Positions 1-6,295 of a DNA stretch of 9,995 bases are shown here, piece after piece. The stretch comes from Verrucomicrobiota bacterium (lineage in GTDB: Bacteria > Verrucomicrobiota > Verrucomicrobiia > Verrucomicrobiales > DEV007). Below the pieces are notes generated by a model. That model ran no database searches. It worked only from the letters and a program-made list of their open reading frames with translations, and was not told the DNA's origin. Every line of letters starts with the position of its first letter. Position 1 is the stretch's first letter. The translations under genes and the position numbers were made by a program. The stretch is taken from assembly GCA_013152075.1 (NCBI GenBank), contig JAADHD010000082.1, forward strand, positions 1-9,995, given 5' to 3'.

Positions 1-426
1 ATTATTGAATGTGAACACCGCCCCCAATATCTGCAACACATCGAAACCCGGGAGACCTTACCTCTATCTGAATTAGTAGGTAAAAAAATCGCTACTATCA
101 GCGGTATCGCCGTGCCTGAAAGTTTTGAATTCGGAGTCAAAAAATTCGGCGCTGAAATCCTGCTGACCAAGCGCTACACCGATCATCACCGCTACAACGA
201 ACAGGAAATCCTGAGCTTCATCAATGAATCTGTCGAAGCCGGAGTCGACATGATCGTAACCACGGAAAAAGACAGCGTTCGTTTCCCCCGCCTCCAACGC
301 ATGGACGCACCTATCTATTTTCTCCGGGTAGAAATCGGCATCCTAAGTGGCGAAGAGAGTTTTGCAGAATGCGTCAACCGTATCTGTCAGCCAAGACCCA
401 TCGTGCCCGCGCGGCGGTTTTTTTAA
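1..426 (+). CDS. lpxK: Tetraacyldisaccharide 4'-kinase (LpxK), C-terminal part
   Basis: LpxK phosphorylates the 4' position of the lipid A disaccharide precursor at the inner face of the cytoplasmic membrane, so this marks a lipid A-making Gram-negative. The reading frame is open from base 1, so the gene is cut by the window edge; 141 C-terminal residues are visible and the P-loop half is missing. Visible family signatures, numbered in the fragment, are a GKKIATISGIAVPESF segment (about 27-42), the DHH of the 'F.DHH.Y' motif (61-63) and the TTEKD motif (87-91), followed by the short 'yFLRVEIGI' strand that normally ends the protein. An in-frame GTG at 112 is not a real start, because homologous sequence continues upstream of it. 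The stop TAA lies at the end of a GCGGCGG plus T-tract, and a convergent gene follows. Family identity is well supported by these motifs. Confidence 0.93.
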   Translation: MIECEHRPQYLQHIETRETLPLSELVGKKIATISGIAVPESFEFGVKKFGAEILLTKRYTDHHRYNEQEILSFINESVEAGVDMIVTTEKDSVRFPRLQRMDAPIYFLRVEIGILSGEESFAECVNRICQPRPIVPARRFF

Positions 427-445
427 TTTGGTACTACCAGCCCTA

Positions 446-1570
446 TCATCTAAAAAAGAGAACCGCCAATGGACGCGAATAAACGCGAATAAGAAAAAAA
501 GTAGGAATTGCAGGATTCTGACTTCCCTCAATGTTTACTCTTCGAGTAATGCTCTGCACGTCCACGCCGAAGTCCCCATTGAAATCGCGCCATACCGCAT
601 GTGCATGGTTCGCGTCATTCTGGGTGTTGGAGTATTCGAGTAGAAAAGTCGGGCCCTGCACGCGATAATAATTTCCCTGACCTCTTTCCGTTCCGCCAGC
701 CCAGACGAAAAGGATTTTTTCAAAACCGGCCGCGTCGATTTTTTTTAAATCAACATCTGCCAGAACCGGGCGCAAGCGACGCACGTATTCTTCAATGAGC
801 GAACGCAGCACCTTCTGTTGATCCGCATTCATTTTTTCCGCGAGCAAGCCCTTGCCTTCAAGTGGGCTGATCTTTGCCACAATCGGAGCGACCACGTCAC
901 GCGGTGCTTCGTCAGCGATTAAGGCAAGCTTGCGTTGCCCTTCATCCAAAGATTTCAACAAAGTCCGTGCCAAATCTTCCTCAGCAGCCAGCACCCGTAG
1001 CCCTTTCCTCGATCCACTTTTCACATCCGCTGGATTAGCGCCAAAAAAGTTTGGCGTCACTGATACCACCTTGCCCTCGACGATCGTGAAATTGACCGAT
1101 ACGTGATGCCCTTCAATTCGCCAAGCCCAGGTTTTTCCCGGTGCCGGTTTGCCGAAAATGGAAACGTAATACCCGTCTGCACGACGCTTGGGAGCTTGGT
1201 TTTCCATTTCCCACACCACCCGTTCCAGACTCATGATAGTCGCCGCCTGGGCAAAGCCCCGATGGCTCATCGCGGTGCTCAATAAGGCAAAAGTCAGCGC
1301 TTTCTGATCCTCGCGCATTTCCATCATCGGCAAACCATGCCGCATCTTCGGCCCCTCGAAGGGCTTCGGAATGTAATGCCAATTACGCCGCTCTTCGTCT
1401 TTCAGCTCAATGGAGGCTTTGGTTCTCTGCTCGTCCTCCAGGGAGTCCAGAAAATTATTAGCCGCTTCGGCCATCGCATCCGCCACTTCGTGGGCCAGCG
1501 CTTGGGAAGGCGTTAGGGCAAAGCCCAGCGCAATGGAAAGGACAGACAACAGGTGGGTTTTAAATTTCAT
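446..1570 (-). CDS. Secreted DUF3500 family protein, 3' end apparently frameshifted
   Basis: Secreted protein of the DUF3500 family, whose biochemical function is unknown. I chose the ATG at 1570 because it begins a clear signal peptide (Lys-rich start, hydrophobic core, cleavage after SQALA near residue 26); the frame is also open to a GTG at 1618 that would spoil it. Family marks are R62/W64 with 'HYIPKPFEG', 'RHGLPM' (78-83), SLERVVWE (114-121), the WAWRIEGHHVSVNFT block (148-162), NFFGANPADV (174-183), GLRVLAAEE (190-198), and near the end FVWAGG, YYRVQGP, LEYSNTQNDANHAHAVWRDF and GDFGVDV (332-338). Family members normally end soon after with an 'EHY'-type tail. Here the frame instead runs into 36 unrelated residues, while the expected EHYSKSKH and a TGA at 528-530 occur in another frame (shift near 555-556). 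The true product probably ends at 528. No close partner gene; a divergent tRNA lies upstream. Confidence 0.88.
   Translation of the reverse strand: MKFKTHLLSVLSIALGFALTPSQALAHEVADAMAEAANNFLDSLEDEQRTKASIELKDEERRNWHYIPKPFEGPKMRHGLPMMEMREDQKALTFALLSTAMSHRGFAQAATIMSLERVVWEMENQAPKRRADGYYVSIFGKPAPGKTWAWRIEGHHVSVNFTIVEGKVVSVTPNFFGANPADVKSGSRKGLRVLAAEEDLARTLLKSLDEGQRKLALIADEAPRDVVAPIVAKISPLEGKGLLAEKMNADQQKVLRSLIEEYVRRLRPVLADVDLKKIDAAGFEKILFVWAGGTERGQGNYYRVQGPTFLLEYSNTQNDANHAHAVWRDFNGDFGVDVQSITRRVNIEGSQNPAIPTFFLIRVYSRPLAVLFFR
458..494 (+). repeat. Dispersed extragenic repeat, copy 1
   Basis: The 26-base stretch 469-494 is identical, in inverted orientation, to 9873-9898. It contains a short internal direct repeat (ACGCGAATA twice, 10 bases apart). 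The 9-mer GAGAACCGC at 458-466 is also shared with copy 2 (9931-9939), directly adjacent here but about 32 bases farther off in copy 2. The AACCGCC at 461-467 can pair with GGCGGTT at 413-419, at the end of lpxK. It lies between convergent genes, just beyond the likely true end of the DUF3500 gene. No transposase is nearby. Similar CGCGAATAA-type repeats occur between genes in PVC-group genomes as far as I recall; I cannot check that here. Confidence 0.75.
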
Positions 1571-1703
1571 GCTGATACCATCCACGCAATCCCCACACTT
1601 GCGCAACGATTTTCTCACTCGCAGCTATCAACAATTTGCACACTCAGACCGAATTTTAGTTGATTCGACCCCTCTTATGATCTCCTTTGCCCTCACCCCT
1701 TTT

Positions 1704-1777
1704 AGCCTCGTAGTGTAATGGTAGCACGACAGATTCTGATTCTGTTTGTCAAGGTTCGAATCCTTGCGAGGCTACCA
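1704..1777 (+). tRNA. tRNA-Gln (anticodon CUG)
   Basis: A complete cloverleaf can be drawn by eye. The acceptor stem AGCCTCG (1704-1710) pairs with CGAGGCT (1767-1773). The D-stem GTGT/GCAC carries a loop with GG. The anticodon stem ACAGA/TCTGT (1729-1733 and 1741-1745) encloses TTCTGAT with anticodon CTG at 1736-1738. The T-stem CAAGG/CCTTG encloses TTCGAAT. The discriminator is A1774 and the CCA end is encoded (1775-1777). The A-U first acceptor pair fits the weak first pair favoured by glutaminyl-tRNA synthetase. A TATGAT hexamer at 1676-1681 could be the -10 element, but no good -35 is placed before it. No clear terminator follows. Confidence 0.97.
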
Positions 1778-1864
1778 ATAAAATTGGCAGACCGAAAATC
1801 TTACGCGTTCGGGAACCGGGACCACACTAAATGTCGCAGGGCTCCCCTCTGGGGTAAATCAAGC

Positions 1865-1893
1865 TTGACTGGGGCGTTACCAACTACTCTACT
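1865..1893 (+). promoter_or_regulatory. Candidate sigma70-type promoter for the gene at 1901
   Basis: TTGACT (1865-1870) and TCTACT (1888-1893) are separated by exactly 17 bases. The match is 5/6 at -35 and 4/6 at -10. Transcription would start at about 1900, right at the ATG at 1901, so the message could be leaderless. This fits the absence of a Shine-Dalgarno site there. It is a prediction by eye only. Confidence 0.35.
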
Positions 1894-1900
1894 ATTGACT

Positions 1901-2488
1901 ATGAAGATGGTTATCCTTATTACACTAACAATTTTAACCCTAACCTCGACAGGACGGCCAGAGGACAGGCTCCCTCTACAAACGGAAATCCTCTTACAAA
2001 AATTAACCGAATGGGAAGACCAAGAAAAGTCTGCACTTACCAAGCGTGTGCAAATAAAAAGAAATGAAGTAGCCCTATTATTGAAGCAGCATTTAAAAAA
2101 AGCGACCACATCAGGTGATCTGAAAACTGCAAACCTTATTCAAAGTAAGATCAATATCCTGACCCCTCAAGTCGCAGTAACTGATAAAAAACCAGCCAAA
2201 CCAACGCGAAAAGACATCAAATCTCAAATCGTAGGACACAAATGGAAACTAAGCGGTGCCGCCCAATATATAGTTGAAGTCGAATTTTTATCTAACGGAA
2301 ATGTTGTAGCTGTGGGCCGTGACGAAAAAACGTTCGAACACAAATGGGAAATTACGAACGGAGTGTTGCAATATGGCTATTTTTTAAAAGGAAAACCTAT
2401 TTGGAGCGAAGTTGAAGTTTCAAAACGAGGCAATGAAATATCATTCACCAAAAGCGGTCAGTTTTACGAGTATAAAAAACTCAAATAG
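1901..2488 (+). CDS. Small secreted protein: helical N-terminal half, beta-rich C-terminal domain
   Basis: 195 residues, no family I can name. The ATG at 1901 gives a short hydrophobic export signal (MKMVILITLTILTLTSTG); the frame is open upstream into the tRNA, but those residues look non-coding. Residues about 27-80 are charged and helical and include 'KKATTSGDLKTANLIQSKI', resembling the 'GDL..A..I...I' helical motif common in secreted planctomycete and verrucomicrobial proteins. After a Lys/Pro linker (about 95-107), the C-terminal domain begins at GHKWKLS and shows alternating strands with W, F and Y (FLSNGNVVAVGR, HKWEITNGVLQYGYF, FTKSGQFYEYKKL), like a small lipocalin-like barrel. It has no visible ribosome-binding site. 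Counted lines run about 32-42% G+C, below the neighbouring genes (one line counted at 53%), and it directly follows a tRNA, so recent acquisition is possible. Coding status is well supported; function unknown. Confidence 0.75.
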   Translation: MKMVILITLTILTLTSTGRPEDRLPLQTEILLQKLTEWEDQEKSALTKRVQIKRNEVALLLKQHLKKATTSGDLKTANLIQSKINILTPQVAVTDKKPAKPTRKDIKSQIVGHKWKLSGAAQYIVEVEFLSNGNVVAVGRDEKTFEHKWEITNGVLQYGYFLKGKPIWSEVEVSKRGNEISFTKSGQFYEYKKLK

Positions 2489-2538
2489 CTTTTGTTGAAA
2501 ATGTTGTATTCATTCTGATTTTTCATTTCCTATCGAAT

Positions 2539-3855
2539 CTACTCCACTCCCCCAAAACAATAAACCGCATCATCCGATCTCAGAAAAATCTGACCATCAC
2601 CCACCGCCGGCGTGCCCTGAAAGCGACTTTTATCCCCATCCACCTTATTCACCCGCACCAGTTTGTATTTCGGTTTCGCCTCAATAATAAAAGTCCCGGC
2701 TGTCCGACTGACGACCACCAGATGCCCGTTCACCAGCACAGGTGAGGCATAAAAAGGATTCCCCTTCCCCGTCGATCCTGAAGCCGCGCCCTCTATCCTT
2801 TCCGCATAAATAAGTTTTCCTGTCAGTGGGTCCGCGCAACAGGCTATACCTTCCTCGCGAATGTAATATAAATACCCGTCATGATAAACAGGCGTGGTTA
2901 GATAAGTTTTCACTTTAGAATTCTCCCACAGCGGAGCCGTATCACTCACGTCCCCCGTCATACCTAATTTAAACGCAGTCCCCTTGGTTTTTGGAAACCC
3001 TCCCAACAAAACCACATGATCTCCGAACACCAACGGGCTGGAAGTCAGTCCACCGGTCAACCCCATCTTACTGAACCAGCGTGACTTACCGGTCGCGGGA
3101 TCAATTCCGGACATCTTCCCATTTACCGCGAGAATCAGATCGCTTCGATTTTCATCAACACGATGCAGCACCGGCGTTCCATAATTTTGATCCAGGGCCT
3201 TATCCTCGATTTCCCACAGCTTCTTCCCACTCTGTGCATCAAAAGCATAAACTGTGAGAGCCTCATCACCCGCTTTAACGATGACTTTTCCCGCATGTAA
3301 AATCGGACTGGAAGCAGAACCCCAACGCCGACTGGATTCCAATTTGTAAACCGATTGCTGCCACAACGGTTTGCCATCCCAATCAAAAGCGAACACACCG
3401 GGTTTTCCGAAAAAGCAATATATCCGCTCGCCATCGGTCACCGGAGTGTTGCTCGCATAACCATGGCGAGTCACAAAGCTTTTATACGGATCCTCGATCG
3501 CTGCCTCAGCGGCGATAACTTTACTCCACAAAACTTTCCCATCCTTCCGGGTCAAGGCAATCAAATGCCGTTTCACATCGCCAGGGGAACCTCCTCCCGA
3601 CCCATCGCCATAACCCGTGTAACAGGTCACATACACCCGATCCCCCCAGACGATGGGAGATGAAGACCCCGGCCCGGGCAATTCAGTTTTCCATTTTAGA
3701 TTTTCCTTATCGCTCCATTTCAACGGGACACGGGAAGTATCGCCATTTGAAATCCCCGTGCCATTTGGCCCACGAAAGCGCGCCCAATTGTCAGCAAGAG
3801 CCGAACATGAAGAAGCACAAACGAGTAATATGAAAATCGATAGTCGTCGCTTCAT
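2539..3855 (-). CDS. Secreted PQQ-like beta-propeller repeat protein
   Basis: 438 residues with a signal peptide (MKRRLSIFILLVCASSCSALA, cleavage near 21) and the start DNWARFRGPNGTGIS, a hallmark of the large secreted PQQ-repeat families of Planctomycetes and Verrucomicrobia. PQQ/BamB-like blades are visible as 'D..GK.LW' repeats: ALTRKDGKVLW (100-110), AFDWDGKPLW (156-165), AFDAQSGKKLW (204-214), GIDPATGKSRW (250-260) and a degenerate ADPLTGKLIY (341-350), with matching 'SSPIVWGDRVYV' and 'SSPLVFGDHVVLL' type strands. It probably folds as a periplasmic or extracellular propeller. No enzymatic residues can be assigned, so dehydrogenase activity should not be assumed. AAGGAGG lies 4 bases before the ATG, the best Shine-Dalgarno in the window upstream of a sense gene. 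It sits 24 bases downstream of the DUF4190 gene on the same strand and is probably co-transcribed. Confidence 0.9.
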   Translation of the reverse strand: MKRRLSIFILLVCASSCSALADNWARFRGPNGTGISNGDTSRVPLKWSDKENLKWKTELPGPGSSSPIVWGDRVYVTCYTGYGDGSGGGSPGDVKRHLIALTRKDGKVLWSKVIAAEAAIEDPYKSFVTRHGYASNTPVTDGERIYCFFGKPGVFAFDWDGKPLWQQSVYKLESSRRWGSASSPILHAGKVIVKAGDEALTVYAFDAQSGKKLWEIEDKALDQNYGTPVLHRVDENRSDLILAVNGKMSGIDPATGKSRWFSKMGLTGGLTSSPLVFGDHVVLLGGFPKTKGTAFKLGMTGDVSDTAPLWENSKVKTYLTTPVYHDGYLYYIREEGIACCADPLTGKLIYAERIEGAASGSTGKGNPFYASPVLVNGHLVVVSRTAGTFIIEAKPKYKLVRVNKVDGDKSRFQGTPAVGDGQIFLRSDDAVYCFGGVE

Positions 3856-3859
3856 TGCC

Positions 3860-3866
3860 CCTCCTT
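3860..3866 (-). promoter_or_regulatory. Strong Shine-Dalgarno site AAGGAGG
   Basis: AAGGAGG on the minus strand, followed by GGCA and then the ATG at 3855. It fixes the start of the PQQ-like propeller gene. It is notable because almost no other gene in the window has such a site. Confidence 0.8.
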
Positions 3867-3879
3867 CTACACCAGTAAC

Positions 3880-4554
3880 TCACTGCTCATTACTTTCCAA
3901 TTCAGCCAGACGATAAAATTCCTCGTCCTCGATATTCTCTACAGAAGTATCACAAAAACCCACAACCCGTATATATTGCCTGCGAACTACTGGTGACGCG
4001 ATCAGCAATGACCTCGCTTCACTCTTGATCGTCTTGCCGGAAAAGTACATGTAAGCTTCAGGCTGTCGACTTTCCTCATTCATGGTATTCAAGACAGACT
4101 CATCATTAATATATTCCGGATACAAGTCCTGCAATACCTCGGGAAATTTCCCTCCGTTTTTTGCTGCATAGGCATGGCAGGCTGTGACCAGCATTCGAAT
4201 CTCTTTCTGCTCTACGGAAATTTTCGCGCTTTCCTGCACTCCCACAAATGCAGGCATAGCAATCCCCGCCACGATTCCTAATGTGAATATTCCCACAATA
4301 AGCCCCCCCCCCCCAGTCACAATCCCCGTGATCGCCAACCCTTTACCTCCCAATCGCCCTTGGGATTTGTTGATATTGTTAAGAGCAATGCCTCCGAGAA
4401 TCAGCGCTGGAATAGAGCCGACCACCCAAGTGCAAAAACTCGACACCCCCAATAGCAAGCTCCAAACCGCCGCCTTTGACGTCTTGGATGCAACCTCGAC
4501 TTGAGAATTTTCCGCAGTCGGCATAGGGGGTGGCTCATTCATATCCTTCATCAT
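3880..4554 (-). CDS. DUF4190 membrane protein with pseudopilin-like tail, containing an in-frame G12 tract
   Basis: 224 residues. A Pro-rich cytoplasmic start (NEPPPMPTAEN) leads to a DUF4190-type domain at about 25-95: two hydrophobic helices (AAVWSLLLGVSSFCTWVVG and a Gly-rich LAITGIVTGGGGLIVGIF) separated by 'ALNNINKSQGRLGGKGLAI', the usual 'A...I..S.GR..GKGLAIAG' signature. A following segment, GIAMPAFVGVQESAK (97-111) with 'LVTACHAYAAKNGGKFPEVLQDLYPEYI' downstream, resembles the body of type II pseudopilins, where the acceptor helix leads into 'YA..NGG.FP..L..L'. Such DUF4190-pilin-like hybrids occur in PVC genomes. The start could be the ATG at 4554, 4551 or 4539; none has a convincing ribosome-binding site. 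It heads a two-gene unit with the PQQ-like propeller. The codons for Gly81-84 are a run of 12 G, so frame depends on tract length. Function unknown. Confidence 0.8.
   Translation of the reverse strand: MMKDMNEPPPMPTAENSQVEVASKTSKAAVWSLLLGVSSFCTWVVGSIPALILGGIALNNINKSQGRLGGKGLAITGIVTGGGGLIVGIFTLGIVAGIAMPAFVGVQESAKISVEQKEIRMLVTACHAYAAKNGGKFPEVLQDLYPEYINDESVLNTMNEESRQPEAYMYFSGKTIKSEARSLLIASPVVRRQYIRVVGFCDTSVENIEDEEFYRLAELESNEQ
4303..4314 (-). repeat. Homopolymer of 12 C (G12 on the coding strand)
   Basis: Twelve consecutive C inside the DUF4190 gene, read as four Gly codons in a membrane helix. Tracts of this length are prone to slipped-strand errors. Losing one base would put a TAG about eight codons after the tract, removing the second half of the protein. 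Confidence 0.95.
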
Positions 4555-4662
4555 GGCTATGAAAACCTATCGGATCAATTCCTAAATCACTCTTCTCTTT
4601 TCTTCATTATTCAATCGCAATTGCCCGTTGTCCATTGCCCCCAGTCATGATAGCTTTCTGTC

Positions 4663-5394
4663 ATGAGATTGTCTCTGTCAGCCTTTTCCCTATGCGTGAT
4701 CACAACGATCACCACCCTGTTAGTCTGTTTGCCCGCTCGCGCAGATCAAAAAACCGTCACGTTCGAGAAAAAACAATCGGGCACTCACCAACTGCAATAC
4801 CTTCTCTCCCTGCCTGAAGGATACGACAAAGATCCGGCTAAAAAATGGCCGCTGGTCATTTTTCTCCACGGTTCAGGCGAACGCGGTAGTGACATTAATA
4901 AAGTCAAAATGCACGGCCCGCCAATGCTAGTGGACAAAGGGAAAAAGTTTCCTTTCATTCTCATTTCCCCTCAGTGCCCTACCGACAGCTGGTGGTCTTA
5001 CGAACCGTTAATGGAAATGATCGAAGATGCTGAAAAACGTTATCAAGTTGATCCCAAACGCATCATTCTCACAGGACTCAGCATGGGAGGATACGGCACT
5101 TGGGAACTGGCCGCCCACTACCCGAAAAAATTCGCCGCGCTCGTGCCCCTCTGCGGTGGAGGTATTCCCTACATGACCCGCAGATTCAAGGATACACCGG
5201 TGTGGGCCTTTCATGGGGCTAAAGATGGCGGCGTCCCCATTCACGAATCCCAGCGCATGGTCGACGCCTTGAAAAAAAATGGCAGCACCAAAGTGAAGTT
5301 CACTATTTACCCCGAGGCCGGCCACAACTGCTGGACGGAAGCCTACAATACCGAAACACTCTACACCTGGATGCTAGAACAAAAACTACCGTGA
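4663..5394 (+). CDS. Secreted alpha/beta-hydrolase, esterase/prolyl-oligopeptidase-like
   Basis: 243 residues with a signal peptide ending LLVCLPARA (about 27). The mature part is a compact alpha/beta-hydrolase of the type annotated as phospholipase/carboxylesterase or 'prolyl oligopeptidase family' esterase. The catalytic set is visible: oxyanion HGSGERG (69-75), nucleophile Ser140 in GLSMGGYGTW, acid Asp188 in HGAKDGGVP, and base His221 in EAGHNCW. 'PLVIFLHGSGERG', 'PFILISPQCP' and 'WSYEPL' are typical of this secreted esterase group, some of which act on acetyl- or feruloyl-substituted polysaccharides; the true substrate cannot be read from sequence. The ATG at 4663 has no Shine-Dalgarno. 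The metallophosphoesterase gene begins 4 bases after its stop, so translation is probably coupled. It is divergent from the DUF4190 gene across 108 bases. Confidence 0.9.
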   Translation: MRLSLSAFSLCVITTITTLLVCLPARADQKTVTFEKKQSGTHQLQYLLSLPEGYDKDPAKKWPLVIFLHGSGERGSDINKVKMHGPPMLVDKGKKFPFILISPQCPTDSWWSYEPLMEMIEDAEKRYQVDPKRIILTGLSMGGYGTWELAAHYPKKFAALVPLCGGGIPYMTRRFKDTPVWAFHGAKDGGVPIHESQRMVDALKKNGSTKVKFTIYPEAGHNCWTEAYNTETLYTWMLEQKLP

Positions 5395-5398
5395 TCTG

Positions 5399-6199
5399 AT
5401 GTTGCACGTTATCCACTTTTCTGACACTCATTTTGGCTCTACTCCGGAATTTTCGGTGAGTGGGTCCAATCCGTATAAGCGAACACTCAAACTGATCGCC
5501 GCCATCCAGGATTTCGACTTCAAGCCCGAGCTCATCATCCATACCGGGGATGTCGTCAATCATCCACAGATTGAAGCCTATGAACTGGCCGTCGAAGCTT
5601 TCACCCCCTTCAATGAGTTCCCTCTTTATTTTTCGACCGGCAACCACGATGACGCACGTATGCTCAAACAGCATTTCCCGATGTCTCCGCGAACCCCACT
5701 CGTCGATGACGAAGACAGACTCGCCTACCACTGGGACACAGGGCACATGCGTTTTTATAGCTTAGACGCCAAAGTCCCTGGCGACGAAGGCCCGCATGGT
5801 GAGATTCCCCAAAATCAGCTCATTGCCCTACGCGAAGACATTGCAAGCCATGACCTGCCTTACGCTGTGTTCCTGCACTTCCCACCATTCCGTATGGGAT
5901 CTCCCTGGATGGATGAAAAACTTATCCTCACCAACGGCCCTGAGCTGCATGAAATACTAAAACAATCTAGCCCAGATCGATACCGCATACGCGGCGTATT
6001 TTTCGGTCACACACACCGTAGCATCCAACTTTATCGCGAAGGCATTCTCTACTCCGGCGTCGCCAGTCCTGTATTTCAGTTCAGTATGACTCCCGATGAG
6101 GAGCCCCCCTCAACCGCCTCGGATTCGCCCATCATTTTCAATCACATCACCTTCCTTCCTAACTCCACGGCGATCAAGGAATACACAATCAATCCCTGA
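5399..6199 (+). CDS. Calcineurin-like metallophosphoesterase (CpdA-like)
   Basis: 266 residues, no signal peptide, so probably cytoplasmic. All metal-site motifs of the calcineurin-like superfamily are present in order: D9 and H11 in FSDTHFG, D51 in HTGDVVNHP, N82 and H83 in TGNHDD, H160 in LHFPPF, and H204/H206 in FFGHTHRS. The overall order and the 'LHFPPFRMG' and 'GHTHR' segments resemble the CpdA/class III cyclic-nucleotide phosphodiesterase group, but substrate choice (cAMP, glycerophosphodiester or other) cannot be decided from motifs. It starts 4 bases after the esterase stop with no ribosome-binding site of its own, which suggests coupled translation. A 96-base gap with a weak hairpin follows before the next gene. 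Confidence 0.92.
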   Translation: MLHVIHFSDTHFGSTPEFSVSGSNPYKRTLKLIAAIQDFDFKPELIIHTGDVVNHPQIEAYELAVEAFTPFNEFPLYFSTGNHDDARMLKQHFPMSPRTPLVDDEDRLAYHWDTGHMRFYSLDAKVPGDEGPHGEIPQNQLIALREDIASHDLPYAVFLHFPPFRMGSPWMDEKLILTNGPELHEILKQSSPDRYRIRGVFFGHTHRSIQLYREGILYSGVASPVFQFSMTPDEEPPSTASDSPIIFNHITFLPNSTAIKEYTINP

Positions 6200-6209
6200 C
6201 ATTCACTCC

Positions 6210-6229
6210 GGCTTCCTCGCCCGGAAGTC
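6210..6229 (+). terminator. Weak hairpin after the metallophosphoesterase gene
   Basis: GGCTTCC and GGAAGTC can form a 7-bp stem with one G-U pair around a 6-base loop; an overlapping alternative stem is TCCGG/CCGGA (6207-6211 and 6221-6225). No U-tract follows, so intrinsic termination is doubtful. It may only mark the boundary between two transcription units. Confidence 0.25.
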
Positions 6230-6247
6230 AGTACTATTTGCGAAGTT

Positions 6248-6256
6248 TGCTATATT
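6248..6256 (+). promoter_or_regulatory. Candidate extended -10 promoter for the DUF6807 gene
   Basis: TGCTATATT is a good extended -10 (TGnTATAAT-like, 5/6 in the hexamer). There is no convincing -35 about 17 bases upstream, which extended -10 promoters can tolerate. Start would be near 6263, giving a leader of about 33 bases that contains TCACCTCCTTTA (6278-6289) just before the gene. Confidence 0.35.
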
Positions 6257-6295
6257 CGCTTTACTGAACAAAAAATCTCACCTCCTTTAGCAATT

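Noticed and set aside
411..426. Intrinsic terminator at the end of lpxK (GC-rich stretch plus T-run)
   Set aside because: The CCGCGCGG palindrome has no loop; only a long-range pairing with 461-467 can be drawn, with a loop of about 41 bases.
458..500. CRISPR repeat
   Set aside because: Only one internal direct repeat of a short word without spacers, and the copies are single and dispersed.
535..723. Minus-strand third-frame ORF overlapping the DUF3500 3' end
   Set aside because: It does not continue the family; only the EHYSKSKH frame does.
1571..1618. GTG start at 1618 for the DUF3500 gene
   Set aside because: It would add 16 residues with Arg, Lys and Cys before a normal signal peptide; the ATG at 1570 fits much better.
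1718..1900. Upstream extension of the small secreted protein gene into the tRNA
   Set aside because: The first 51 bases of that extension would overlap the tRNA anticodon and T arms, and the added residues destroy the N-terminal export signal.
4601..4640. Direct repeat ATTGCCC flanking GTTGTCC upstream of the esterase
   Set aside because: Seven-base words only; could be an operator but there is nothing more to support it.
5550..5765. Overlapping ORF inside the metallophosphoesterase gene
   Set aside because: A shadow frame; the host frame carries all family motifs.
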